NCBI GenBank assembly: GCA_019188255.1
Contig: JAETXT010000011.1
Coordinates: 2,666,001 to 2,730,000, forward strand
DNA length: 64,000 nucleotides
Direction: 5' to 3'
DNA from: Verticillium longisporum
Taxonomy: Eukaryota; Ascomycota; Sordariomycetes; Glomerellales; Plectosphaerellaceae
Shown: one piece after another, positions 10,507-21,769 of the stretch
Position numbering within the stretch: the first letter of the stretch is position 1
How the letters are laid out: each line of letters starts with the position of its first letter
Notes under the pieces: generated by a model
What the model was told of the DNA's origin: nothing
Seen by the model: only the letters and a program-made list of their open reading frames with translations
Databases searched by the model: none
Translations under genes and position numbers: made by a program

Positions 10507-11872
10507 CTACTGCTTTGGCGTCTCCCCCGCGGCGACCGTCTCGGAGATGGAGGCCGTAGGCTTCTCCTCGTCAATGGACGTGGCGCGCGTCAGGTTCGAC
10601 GGCTGGGATGGTTCGTTGGGGTTGCCGAGGCTGGGACTGCCGAGGGTGGCATCTGCGAGTTGGCGTTCTGCACATTGGGTCAGCAGCACTCCAAGGGCAC
10701 AGACAACAGGGCAGGATCGCATACCGAGGTCTCGAATGCGGTGCCGCAGCATCTGGTTCTCCCGCACAAGCGTCTGGGTTTCGGCCTGGTAAAAGGCATT
10801 CTCATCGCGGCCGCCCAGTCCCAGCTGATCACTGTCGCCGCTGATCGAGGTCGCCCTGAGTCTGGGCGGGGGCCCGCGGCTCGGGGTCCTTGTTCGACGA
10901 CGCAGGGCCGCCCTCACCCTGTCAAAGGAGCTGCGGGGGGGGTGGGCGAGGCCCGGAGACCGCGACAGGGAGCCGCCGGTGGGGACGGGCGGGACGGGCG
11001 TCGTCTGGGCCAGCGCGGCGTGCTGGGTGGGGGGGGTGCCGTGCTGGGAGCGTCCCGAGGCGATGGCCGAGTCATCAGCGGCTGACGCATCGGGGCCGCC
11101 GTCGCGCAGCTGCTGGAGCTGGAGCTGCTGCTCTCTGATGGTGTGCAGCAGCCGGTTCTGGGGAAGGACAAAGACAAGAGCGTCAGTCAAGGGGTGTGCT
11201 GCGATGCCCGCCGAGAAGCTTTCCTCATGCTGAACGTACCACTTGAGCTTCCTGCTCGGCCTCGAGCTCCTGGTGGAGCTCGCCGAGACTCGGTGCGCGG
11301 TTGTGATGGGGGTCGCCGCCCTGAATCAGGTGCGGCGAGCTCGAGATGGGCTGAGGGCTGGCGGAGGGCAAGACGCCCGCGCTCGGGTTGGGGCTCGAGG
11401 CTTGGTTGTGGCGACCGGGCTGTTCCTCGGCCACCATCTCGCCGGGGCCGGGAAGGGCAGGGTCGTTGAGGTGGAGGTTCATGAGCACGGCAGATCGTCT
11501 CCGGCCGGTGGGCGACTGGGAGCCCTGTGGTTGGGAGGCTTGCGTCGATTCTGTGGCGGGCGGACACGGTGAGGTTAGTGTGGGAGACGGTGGCAGGGAT
11601 AGGGCAGGATAGGGCAGGATGGGATGGATGACGGGACGTGGCGGGCAGCACGTACGACTAGGAGCATCGTGCTCACGCTGGATGCCGGCGTTGAGGGTAG
11701 CGGCCGCCTGTAGCGAGACGGACAGGGACCGCGGCGAGCCGAGGGGGGGTGAAGCGCCGCGCGGAGGCATGTGCGTATCACCGTCGGACGTCATGATGGG
11801 TGATCGAGGTGGTGGTGGTGCTGTTGAGTTCGTGGTCGTCGGGAAAGGAAGAGAGTTGAGGTCGGGGGCCAT
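10507..11872 (-). CDS. Conserved fungal coiled-coil protein, function unknown
   Basis: Four exons (11872-11656, 11550-11240, 11157-10725, 10667-10507) with introns of 105, 82 and 57 nt join in frame to 373 residues. The protein is largely Ser/Pro-rich and probably disordered. Two heptad-like segments stand out. One is near residues 160-200 (LGELHQELEAEQEAQV joined across an intron to NRLLHTIREQQLQLQQLRD). The other is near 300-330 (YQAETQTLVRENQMLRHRIR then DLERQLADATL). SLQAAATLNAGIQREH near the N terminus and RRRSAVLMNLHLNDP also look like conserved blocks. I recall similar hypothetical proteins in Sordariomycetes but no assigned role. The coiled coils suggest a dimer or scaffold (inference). 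There is no basic region that would support a bZIP call. The start at MAPDLNSLPF was chosen because the upstream frame contains low-complexity repeat sequence. Confidence 0.8.
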
Positions 11873-12075
11873 TGGGGAGCGACGTGTTTTCGAGACGAGG
11901 AAGGAGGATAAAGAAGGAAAGGGGTCGTCGGGTTCAAGACTGGAGGAGCATATGTCGTTCGATCTCTGAGAAAGAGAAAGCCGGGGAATGTGACAGACGC
12001 CAGGTGCCTCAGGTAGGTAGCACGTACGAAAGGCAGGCACGGGGTCAGGTGGGGTTTCCCAGCAGGCAAGACTCG

Positions 12076-12134
12076 CAGCAGGCGCACTCGAAGCAGGCGC
12101 ACTCGAAGCAGGCGCACTCGAAGCAGGCGCACTG
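12076..12134. repeat. 15-bp tandem repeat, about four units
   Basis: Units of AAGCAGGCGCACTCG lie at 12091-12105, 12106-12120 and 12121-12134 (last one diverging at its end), preceded by one imperfect unit at 12076-12090. They lie about 200-260 bp upstream of the coiled-coil gene's start. Confidence 0.95.
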
Positions 12135-12410
12135 CCATGGCCGACTGCCATGGCCGTCTTGGTCACGGAGCGGGACGAATCAGTTCACTTCTGGCGCGCC
12201 CGACCCCCTCCGTCGATCTTGCCACAGCATCAACAAGCGTCGGTGGTGTGAGGGCGAGGCCACTGGAGCCGGTACAAAGTGCACACTGACGTGACGGCGG
12301 AGCAGAGGCGAGCCTTGCCAGAGGTGGACAGGTCAGGGAGTGGTGGGGTGACTCGCTGCCCCTCCGACGTCACTGGCCCCGTGACCTCACTGCTCGCCGC
12401 TGTGCCTCGC

Positions 12411-12528
12411 TGCTTACCTGTGGCTCGCTGCTCGACCCTCTGCTCGACCTCGCGCTGCTTACCTGAGGCTCACTGCTCGGCCCTCTGCTCGACCTCGCAC
12501 TGCTTACCTTACCTGAGGCGCCTCGACC
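12411..12528. repeat. 45-bp tandem repeat, 2.5 units
   Basis: Unit 1 (12411-12455) and unit 2 (12456-12500) both begin TGCTTACCTG and differ at five positions. A third, decaying unit starts at 12501. Shorter CTCGCTGCTCG-like motifs continue on both sides. Confidence 0.9.
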
Positions 12529-15500
12529 AGTCAGCCCGGTGGAAGCAGCATGACTCTCTTCTTCTTGACTTCTGCGTCCTCCTCGCCCGCGCCCTCCCTT
12601 GTCTCGCTTACTCTCATTTGGCAGAAGGGTCGTGCCCATGATGTACGGCCTCAGGCCACCCTCGGGGATGCCAATTCGGCCTGCACCAGAACCTTGAGCC
12701 GCCGACGATGGCGGTACCTGGCGCACTGATCGTAGCTCACAAAGTAGCTGCCGTACGGCCAGAGTCAGACGCCCAGCCGGTCCCCGTCATTTGACACCCG
12801 CGACGAGAAAGTCCAGCAATTTGTGACAAATCTGGCCGCGACATGGGCACCCGCAAACTACAGTCCAGTCGTCGTCGTCGTCGACAAAATGAGCCAATGG
12901 ACCAGACCCCGTCGCAACATGTTTCACTCAGATCCATGTCCTGTCCTAAATCAGGGCTAGAACGCGAAATGTTCCTCCGCAGGCCGCATCGTCCTTGTCT
13001 CGACCCTCACTCTAGTCGAACCGCAGGCAGGCCGGCCGGCCGGAAGCCTAAAACGTAGGAAGAAAGACAGATAGGATAAACCATGGTGGCCGGCGTGCGG
13101 GCCACGGGACGGGAAGGGGGTCAGACCCCGACGCCCTACATGTACTTGTACATCTGGCTCCCCTGCCTGTCGCGGCTTCATTGTCGGTACTAGTCGCCCG
13201 GCCTAGTGGCCTGACATCGCCTGATTTCCGACGGCCAAAAGCAAAGAGAGGTGTCGGGTGACAAACCGCTGAATCCTCGCTGAAAGGCTGAACGCGTCGA
13301 GGTTCAGCGTCTGCCGCACCGCGTAAGATTAAGCTGACAGAGATGGTTCGCAGCTCGTCGAGCGAGACGCGTCCATTGGTCTTTGGAGATCCGGCTGTCG
13401 GCAGCCGTATTCTGTGCTAGAGATGTGACCCTACGAGTCGGCAAGGAACGCGCGCGCGCACGGTCGGCAACCGGAATCCCACGTCGCTGCGTCCCCGAGA
13501 CCGAGGATAGGGCAGCCAAGAAACGCCAGCCACCAGGAGCTTGACAAGTAGCACGAGTCGACTGACAGCCACCACGAGCGTCAAGCCAACGCCAGCCGAT
13601 TAGGCTATCAGGCCGGCCAGTCACACGGCCGACCCCCTTTCGCCGCCGCGGCACCGTCACCGTTCGTCGGATGGCGAGGAGGACACGCTACTGCAGGAAC
13701 AGCGGGCGGTGCGGAAGACGCCAGAGCGCGGCGACATTGCGGGTCGGAAACACCCAATGGTCGGAAACTCAGTCTTTTCTCTCGCCGAACTCCTATTCCC
13801 CTCCTGAGCCTGCCTGTCAGCAATCGTCGAAATTGTGTGCGGCTACCGTCGCTCGACTCGTACACACATTGCGGCAGGGGCGCCTACATGAAGACGCAGC
13901 TGCTGCGGCGAGCCCGATGAGGACTGCCAATCTATCTCGCTTTGGGGGGTTGATCTCCTGTACAGTTGGATAGCAAAGTTGAAACGTCGCCAGTGATCAT
14001 TTCCTCATCGAGCGAACCGTTTCCCCAAAGGCCAGCATCGACCAGCCCCGGGGAACCAAGCCTAAAGGGCGCCGAGGCCCAGGGCTAAAATAGACCGGGC
14101 TTAGCATCTCTGAGGCCCTTGCTCGAATCTTGTCCTGATATCCTGTGAGCAGCGTCACGAGGGGACAAAGGGCAATCAGTGTTGCTCAACTTTGACGACA
14201 GTCGCCTCTGTAGTGACGAGCATCAATCTCGGTCACCTGCCGCTTAGTTGCTGCTGCTCATCAGCAAGACGGTGACGTTGTGGAGCAGACGGCCATGCAT
14301 GAACATCTGACATGAAAAAATAAAATAAAAAATAGCAGCTCGTGCGCTGGCACAGGACGTCGAGGTCGAAGCGTGCATACGGCGGAGACTTATCGAGTCG
14401 GTGATATGCGCACGCAAGTCTGACCACAGCCATGGGCGGGGGGTTGTCCCTCTCCAGCCAGCCTTCACAGGGGGGCCGGCAACCAGTAAGAGGAAAACTG
14501 AGGTGAGTGTTTCCGAAGATGAGCAAACCCTAACCTTGGTTTGGGTCCCGAGGATCCAGACATGGGACTTTGTCCGCCAGTTTTGGCCAGGGTGCAACCA
14601 GGCTGACAAGCCTCGAGGCCTTGGATACGATGATGCAAAGCCTCATGAGGACACTTAAATCTTCGTTTGGTCCTCTGCGCATGACGAGCCCCAGTTCTTG
14701 CGGCCCGCACTAGTCATTCGTCCTCGCCTTGTTCTCTCTCCACTGTCGGAGGGGGCTACCTGATGACTGCAGCAACAGCAACAACAGCATCATCGCCAGA
14801 AACAAACAATAACAACCGTCTAGGGAGCTTGTGTGCCAAGCAGGTCCCTGTGGCCGGGCTTGATGCCCCGCACCTGTAGGCAAAACACGCAGCAGACAGG
14901 GCAGACCCAGGTTGAGGGTCTTGACAGCACGGGTGACGATTTGATGGTCGCACGCAGTGACAGGGCAAGGAAGGCCTCATACGCTGAGGTCGACGTGTTG
15001 CTTGGTCCCTCATTCTCGATATTGCCATCTGTCGACCAAAAGCCACCGTGTACGCTCCACGAGGGTTTGCCAGCCCGCTGACCAAATGCGCCCCCCCACG
15101 AATGATCCTCCATTGCCCCTGTAGCTGTGTACGCGGCGTCCAGGAGCTGTCATGCCTGAGCGTTGTACCGCAGGGTCCTCGCAGATCCTAGGTATCATGG
15201 TCAGGCATTGAAGATGGCAGACAGCGTGGGGGGCGAGTGCGATGAGATGGACGAGGGTACTCGCCACTGCAGAGGCACCGGCACGCTGTGAGCAGATCGA
15301 ACTTTTATCGGCAGATGTATTATCGCTAGCCTTGATACGGTACCAATGAAGCCAAAGAGCCAGGTTCATGGCGAACCAGGCCCAAGCCAGTTGCTTGCCA
15401 ACTGTCACTTTTTTCTTAACCGCCCCCCTGCCCCCCTCGCTGGTAGGTCCTGGCTCCCGGTTCCCAAAAGTTCAGGCTGTTGTCTTGCCCTGGAGTGGAG

Positions 15501-15614
15501 GAGCGGGGCAAGTGTGGATTATTGGGCAAGGCCCCCCCTTGTGGCCCCTCTTGCCTCTCCTCCACAGGAGCCGGTCTGGGCCAGCGACGGACGGGTACCA
15601 AGGGCCCAGATAAA

Positions 15615-15675
15615 TGTCAGGCACGGGCCAGGAACGAGCCAGGCACAAGCCAGACACAGGCCGGACACAAGGCGC
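15615..15675. repeat. Imperfect short tandem repeats
   Basis: A run of degenerate 10-11-bp units built on GCCAGGCACAA / GCCAGACACAG / GCCGGACACAA in the upstream region of the PH-domain gene. Confidence 0.75.
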
Positions 15676-17129
15676 CACAAGCACCCGCACATGTTTTTGC
15701 GGGCAGCTGCAAGGGGTAATTGGCGCGTTTCTCTCTCACACTTCCAAAACACCCCTGGTCGCTCCTGCTTCCACAACTCCCACACACCTACCCACCCAGA
15801 CTGCCTTGCCTGTGCCAGGCTGTGGCAGCCGGGGGTGCTCCTGAGTCTTGCCTCCCGAGACATCAACCCACTGACAGTCTGCCTCCGCTCCCGACCACTC
15901 ACACAGCCTTTTTCACCCAACGTCACGTTGCACAGAGACAGTGTTGTGGAAAGGCCCATTGGCCAAACGGAGTGCAGTTCCGATGCCCCTCTCCTTGACT
16001 GTGCTTCATCATCTTCATCATCTCAACAGTATCTCTGGCCGAGTCTATCTAGACCCTCACCTGTCCACACACGACACAGCCTCGGCACCTCCCTTGATGT
16101 TCGCTGCCATGTTTCCCACAACAAACAAATCAACAAGACAACAAAAAACAAGGTCGAGGGGAACCAAACATCCAGTGACGGTGGCCCCGTTATGTTTCCA
16201 AGCCCTCTGGGGCCGCGCCACCCACTCGCCCTCTGCACCCCAGCGCCCTTCCCTGCCCGGGTTGGTCTTAAAACAGGTGCCGACATCGTCAACAACTCTG
16301 TCGTTCAGGGGGCCAGGGTGTTCCCTTTCAGGACTATGCCTGTTCGATTTCTCCGTCCGAGGCCCAGTGAGCGCCAAGGGCCCCGGTCTCTTACCCCCCT
16401 ACTTGGGCTAGTCGCCCTGTCGATGATCGGATCACACACATCGGCTGTCTGGCGATTTTCTCAACTCAGTCAGCCAGTCTTTCAGCGCCTTTGTCAGTGC
16501 CGCTTATTACTCTCTCGTCCCTGAGGTGGGCTCTCGGACGTGGATTCGGCCTGTCTACCTGCGCCGCATCCACCTCCCATATATCCATTGATGCCCTCTT
16601 TTCCGCGTCATGCCCCAGGGCCAACTCCCGCTTCCCTTCCCCATTTCTTGTAACCGCTGCCGGCTTCTTGGGTGCTCACGTCTCTCTCGCACTCAATCAA
16701 TCACTCCGCGAAACCTGGCTGACGCTGACGCCCGGGATTTGCGATGCATGCCAACCTCCTCCTGTGATCGACATCGCCATCACACTCGCACCCCTCAAAC
16801 ACATGCTCCTTTGGTGCTGTCCATCACACACGACAACCCACCGGGTACCGCCAACCACCGAAAGACCAGGGATTGAGAGCTTGGTCCACCTCGCAACTGT
16901 CTATCACCAACTATAGACTTTGTGTCTGCCTGCCAACATCGCGACCAAATCTCTTCTGGCTCACTTGCAAGTCATGCTCAGCCCATGTCTGGCCGAGTCA
17001 TCCGTTGTCTTAGACCAATCTCGCCCTTTCGCACCAAAGTAGCCCACCACCGCGGCTCGCCCACCAGCCCGGAGTCTCAGGCCGCCCCCTAGGCTTCTGA
17101 CAGGGCCCTTAGTGTGTTGAGACCCGATC

Positions 17130-19715
17130 ATGGCCGACACGGATCAGATCTCGCCCACGAGGGCGGGTCCCAGTCTCGCTCCGTTCGAGACTTTACAGCA
17201 GCAAACCTCGCACCATCGAAGGGCCAGACCTCCTGCTCTTCAACTCGTCGCCAGCGATGAGAAACGCATTCCACTGCGCGCAGATAGGACGGCAGACAGG
17301 CCCATCACTGACAAGATGCAGAGGCGCGAGTCAAGGCTTAATCTGAGGAACATCTTTGGCAGGTCAAAAACTCCCAAGGACGTTGACGAGGCACCACTAC
17401 ACAGGGAGCTGAACCGCTCTGGCGGTATCCGCAACTCATTGGCGGAATTCGGTAACTGGCCTTCTTACAAGCAATCGCCGCGATCCGACATCACGCCCAT
17501 CCTCGAGTCACACCCCATCTCCCCTTTGGTTGCCACTCACCCGCCAGTCAACCACGACATTGCGAATAAGCAGAGGGCGCCGGCAACTGCCGCCAAGCCA
17601 AAGACGCAACCAGCGCCCTACAAATCGCCTGGAGGCCATCTTGCGACTTGGGATCCTCCACCTCTCTTCCAGGCCTACCCGCAGGCGATCAAATATGCTC
17701 ATCTGCCTGCCCCTATCCTTTCGGCAGACACCATTCTCCGACACAATGAGCGGAAAGGCAGCCTCACTATTCGGGAAGATCTGACGCAGTTGTCACCCGA
17801 CGACGACCCAACCGGTGAAAAGGCAAAGAAGCACCGACGAGAACCCTCTGGGTCTGCGAGCAAGCAGGAATGGACCACCAAAATCTATGTATTGTGCACG
17901 TCGGGTTACCTTCTTCAGTACTCCGGAGAAGGCCACTTCGATCGCCTGCCGGAAAAGATGCTTCAACTCAGCAAAGACTCGGCGGCTTTTGTCAGTGCCG
18001 CCTTGCCCGGCCGCCGCTGGGTGCTCCAGGTGTCCTCTGCAATGGATGCTGATGGCATGACGTCGACGGATTCTCGGTCTCTCTTTTCAAGGCTGCCTTT
18101 CCGGGTGACCGAGAAGCGTAGCGCATCCAATTACCTCATGGTTTTTGAGGGTGCCGAAGACATGGAGTCCTGGATCGCGATTCTGCGGAGGGAAATCGAG
18201 GCCCTCGGCGGAAAGAAAAATACCACAGAGACGGGCCGTCCGAGGATGGACGGGAGCTTTGTGCAGCTCAAATCGCAGTCAAGCCAACGGACGCTCGTGG
18301 TCAGAGACCCATCACGCTTCTCGCGCGTTGTGCCACCAGAATTCTCGTGGCATGCGAACAAGAGTCGCAGTGACGTGGACAGCTCCACGGTTATCGCAGA
18401 GTCCGACGCCACCATGGATCCCTCGATCGACGACGTATCGACAACCAACAGTGTGACGTCCAATGAAGGGCGTCAACTCGATAGCCTGCGAGACAGCGCC
18501 AACCGCCTATCGTACATCTCCTCCGGCCAACGAACCATCGTCACGTCTTCCAACTCTTCGCCAGCATGCTCTCCGACACGGGACGCCTTCAACTCGCCGG
18601 AAGAGCCATCCTGGCAGGATATGCCTCCGCAGCTGAGACCCCGGCCGAATGCCGCAGCGATCATGGATCGGAGGCAGTCGATGCAGACCATGAACTTTGG
18701 CGTTGTCCATCCAAGTGGTGATGCACAATACTCAGGGGTAGCTGCCGAAGCGCCTAAGCCAGCACCTAGTCCGAACTTCAGTGTCCCAATCTGTAAACGC
18801 TATTCGCTCGTCAAGTCGGCTTCAGTCGACTCGATTGCGCATGCTGGCGAGACAACAAGACCTCGCGAGACTTTCATACGGCCACAACGAAGAGCTCCCC
18901 CGACGGCACTGTCCATGGCAAGGCCGCTGTCGATAGTCACTGATCACCCATCACCAGTGCAGGACGATGTCGAGGCGACTGGTGTTTTCAGGGAGAGAAG
19001 CACCAAAGAAGGCCCACAGTCTCCAAGTTACGCGTCGATAAAGTCGAGTGGCTCTAGCAATGGACGGTTGAAATCGCCGACGTTCCAAACCCGCAGAGCC
19101 AGCTTCAATTCGGAAAACACAGAAACGACAGCACCTGCTCGTGTCAGCCCCAGAAAATATGCGAGCATGCACTCGCTCCGCAGCTCCGGGGACTCAGCAG
19201 CCTCAAGCGTTGCACACGTGACCAAGTCATCGCCGCCACCTCCAGTCCCGCGGATCACCGAGGTTGCTAAATCTTTGGAGGCACTGTCCGAAGTGTCGGG
19301 GAAGGATCATGCTACCCTGCTGTCCACCCCCCAGCAGCGGAGCAGAAAGACGACAAGCGTTTACCTGGAGGCCCCTGATCGATCCTCCTACGAACGCCCA
19401 GCACGCTACTCCATCGGCCACATGTCGGACCTGAAGATCAAGGTTGATTCGTTTGCCCCTGGTGCACCATCGCGTGTCGCGCTCTGGTCCTCCCGACCAA
19501 TGCCGACGCAGCCTGCCCCAGTCCCTGGCAGGAGGCGCGCGGGATCCGACACTGGAGGCTACTCGAAAGCTCTGCCAGGCCGACGAAGCCTACCGCAGCT
19601 TGCCGAAGGCCCTCCGCCTGCGCCTCCCCCAACGCGGGCTCTGCCTCCGATCCCAGCGCCGCCGCCAACCTGTGCGCTGCCACCTATCCCCCAGAAGGTG
19701 CGTGTTGCTTCATGA
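17130..19715 (+). CDS. PH-domain-like protein, long and mostly disordered
   Basis: A single uninterrupted 861-codon gene. Residues about 246-359 read as a pleckstrin-homology-like domain. They begin EWTTKIYVLCTSGYLLQYS (first strands), continue through RRWVLQVSSAMDADG and NYLMVFEGAEDMESWIAIL, and end in a helix WIAILRREIEALGG with the Trp typical of the PH C-terminal helix. Just before it is a conserved-looking segment, ATWDPPPLFQAYPQAIKYAHL. The rest is Ser/Pro/Arg-rich and probably disordered. The C terminus has repeated proline motifs (PPPAPPPTRALPPIP, then PAPPPTCALPPIP) suited to SH3 or WW partners. Binding to membrane phosphoinositides or a role at the cell cortex is inference. No enzyme motif is seen. 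The start is the first ATG of the frame after the C/T-rich leader. Confidence 0.85.
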   Translation: MADTDQISPTRAGPSLAPFETLQQQTSHHRRARPPALQLVASDEKRIPLRADRTADRPITDKMQRRESRLNLRNIFGRSKTPKDVDEAPLHRELNRSGGIRNSLAEFGNWPSYKQSPRSDITPILESHPISPLVATHPPVNHDIANKQRAPATAAKPKTQPAPYKSPGGHLATWDPPPLFQAYPQAIKYAHLPAPILSADTILRHNERKGSLTIREDLTQLSPDDDPTGEKAKKHRREPSGSASKQEWTTKIYVLCTSGYLLQYSGEGHFDRLPEKMLQLSKDSAAFVSAALPGRRWVLQVSSAMDADGMTSTDSRSLFSRLPFRVTEKRSASNYLMVFEGAEDMESWIAILRREIEALGGKKNTTETGRPRMDGSFVQLKSQSSQRTLVVRDPSRFSRVVPPEFSWHANKSRSDVDSSTVIAESDATMDPSIDDVSTTNSVTSNEGRQLDSLRDSANRLSYISSGQRTIVTSSNSSPACSPTRDAFNSPEEPSWQDMPPQLRPRPNAAAIMDRRQSMQTMNFGVVHPSGDAQYSGVAAEAPKPAPSPNFSVPICKRYSLVKSASVDSIAHAGETTRPRETFIRPQRRAPPTALSMARPLSIVTDHPSPVQDDVEATGVFRERSTKEGPQSPSYASIKSSGSSNGRLKSPTFQTRRASFNSENTETTAPARVSPRKYASMHSLRSSGDSAASSVAHVTKSSPPPPVPRITEVAKSLEALSEVSGKDHATLLSTPQQRSRKTTSVYLEAPDRSSYERPARYSIGHMSDLKIKVDSFAPGAPSRVALWSSRPMPTQPAPVPGRRRAGSDTGGYSKALPGRRSLPQLAEGPPPAPPPTRALPPIPAPPPTCALPPIPQKVRVAS

Positions 19716-20565
19716 GGAGCACCGCCACCACACGCAAATAGATACACACACACACGTGCAGAGGTATATACATGCACACGTCTACCTGATTTTTCTTTGT
19801 CAACTACCTGCCTGCCGTGCGGCACCTACATTTTCATTTGAGTCACTCGGGAGACGGCAAGCTCCCTCGACGGCGTTCGAAAACAAAACGAAACGGATGG
19901 GTCTTGGCTTTGGGATCGAAACCTAGAACAGCATTGGGCGGCCAACACAGCATTGTGGAAGGGGAGAGAGGAACGAGAGGAGTGGGCTTCTGATGCGGCG
20001 ATTGTACAATTGGGGGCAGATGAAGGAGGGGCCGAGGATATAGAGACGATGATGGCTGTACGAACTGCTTCTTGTATATCACTTTGGTTGATTGGCGCGG
20101 CTTGAGGAAGCCAGATACCCTGGCCCAATACAACGGATGAACGCGGTTGCGCGTGTGCCTGCTGCTGCTGCTGCTGCTGCTGTTGCTGCTAGCATTTCGC
20201 CTCGATTGAAGCGTGCGATGCCGGACTCATGGAGTGGAGGAGGTACATGACTGGCACTGCCAGAAGGTGGTCGCAGTGAGGCTGGTGCTTGGGTCAGCCA
20301 GTTCGATGCTAACCTGTAAGGGACTAGTGTGGAATGCCCCACCCAGCTTCCGGGGGCGCACCACGAAATTGAATCGAGGTCAAAATTCGACGTTGGCAAG
20401 ACCCCACCGAGACTTCTCATCTTCAACGAGCCTGCCTGCCTAGGAACGACGACCCTTTTCGACGATCGCGCGTTTCCCTCGACAAAGTCCTTTACACGAA
20501 AGGCATACCGAATCCCGCCGACGAAAAACATACACCGCATCAGCGAGAAGACAAGACTACCCAGC
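19716..20565. other. Intergenic: 3' flank of PH-domain gene and eIF3g promoter
   Basis: It contains a short CA repeat near 19,743-19,755 and a CTG repeat at 20,159. The last 200 bases are A- and C-rich, as in a fungal 5' leader. No gene was recognised. Confidence 0.5.
20159..20190. repeat. CTG trinucleotide repeat
   Basis: Eight uninterrupted CTG units followed by TTGCTGCT, in the 3' flank of the PH-domain gene. Confidence 0.95.
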
Positions 20566-21769
20566 ATGGCGACCCCAGCGAAGAAGTGAGCCGCCCTCCC
20601 CTCTCCCCCCCCCGCTACCCATCTCTCCTCCCCCGCCTCATCGTCACGATTCCTAGCGAGAGGGGGGGGAATGTATCGAAGGAAGGGGATGGAGTGAAGG
20701 AAGGAATGAAAGGAGAAAGAAGAACATCTGACTAACATCTGGAACCCCTCTCCTACAGGCACGACTGGGCCGACGATGAGGACGTCGACGAGGTCTCGAC
20801 CGAGCTCCCGCCCACGCAGACCATCACCAACAAGGACGGCACCAAGACGATCATCACGTTCCGCCTGAACGAGCAGAACCAAAAGGTCAAGACGACGCGC
20901 CGCATCCGCTACACGACGCACACGGAAAAGGTCAACCCCCGCGTCGCCGAGCGCAAGGCCTGGTCCAAGTTTGGCCTCAGCGCCAAGGACCCCGCCGGCC
21001 CGGCCTTTGACACGACGACGGTGGGCGAGAACATCATCTTCCGCCCCAGCACCAACTGGCGCAAGGACGCCAAGGAGGAGGCCAAGGACCCCAACGCCCA
21101 GGCCATGAAGGACAAGCTCAAGGACAAGCAGGTCAAGTGCCGCATCTGTAACGGAGAGCATTTCACCGCCCGCTGTCCGTACAAGGACACCATGGCCCCC
21201 GTCGGCGACTCGGCCGCTGCCGACGTCGCCGCCGGCATGTCCGATGATGTCGGCGGTGCCGCTGCCGGTGGTGCTGCCGGTGTCAAGAAGGGAGCTACGT
21301 CCCGCCCGCGCTGCGTGGCGGGCCCGGCGGTGCCGCCGGCGCTGGCGAGAGGATGGGCGGCAAGTTTGGCGAGCGCGACGACCTGGCCACGCTGCGCGTC
21401 ACGAACGTGAGTACCATGATGACCATCTTCTTCACCATGGCACGGAAGGGAGGGCGAGCTTCCGTCGCTGCGGCCCCGTCCATGGGTTCTCTTTTTTTTT
21501 TTTTTTTAAACTTGCAACCGCTGACGAGATTTCCTATGATGCAGGTTTCCGAAATGGCCGAGGAGCAGGAGCTGCGCGACATGTTCGAGCGCTTCGGCCG
21601 CGTCACGCGCGTCTTCCTGGCCAAGGACCGAGAGACGGGCATGGCCAAGGGCTTCGCCTTCATCAGCTTCGTCGACAGGTCCGACGCCGTCAAGGCGTGT
21701 GCCAAGATGGACGGTTTCGGTTTCAAGCACTTGATCCTGAGGGTCGAGTTTGCCAAGAAGGCGACGTAA
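20566..21769 (+). CDS. TIF35: Translation initiation factor eIF3 subunit G; one apparent frameshift
   Basis: Subunit G of eIF3, which binds the 40S ribosome and assists scanning. Exons are 20566-20585 (20 nt), 20759-21406 and 21545-21769, with introns of 173 and 138 nt. The protein starts [19 protein letters not shown] central zinc knuckle [15 protein letters not shown] precedes a Gly/Ala linker and the C-terminal RRM. The RRM shows [22 protein letters not shown]1-like KGFAFISF and ends [10 protein letters not shown]. In the linker the frame breaks at the G run 21290-21292. Restoring one G joins VKKG to [10 protein letters not shown], a conserved eIF3g segment, and gives 297 residues, the normal length. 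Yeast TIF35 is essential, so a real null is unlikely. A one-base consensus error is the likely cause. The second intron holds a poly-T tract near 21,492-21,507. Confidence 0.95.

Larger units (their letters stand above)
11873..17129. other. Long interval without a recognised gene
   Basis: About 5.3 kb of normal composition between two divergent genes (coiled-coil minus, PH-domain plus). No open frame shows a family motif or good splice-joined coding potential. The left end carries tandem repeats near 12.1 and 12.4 kb. The last 1.5-2 kb before 17130 is rich in C and T, like a fungal promoter and long 5' leader. It could hold non-coding transcripts, but the sequence alone does not show them. 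Confidence 0.5.

Noticed and set aside
10507..11872. bZIP transcription factor call for the coiled-coil protein
   Set aside because: Heptad-like segments are present, but no basic DNA-contact region with the bZIP Asn/Arg pattern precedes them.
21240..21300. A small intron as explanation of the eIF3g frame break
   Set aside because: Candidate GT...AG pairs there would be under about 45 nt, lack a branch site and would remove linker sequence, whereas one added base restores a conserved junction exactly.
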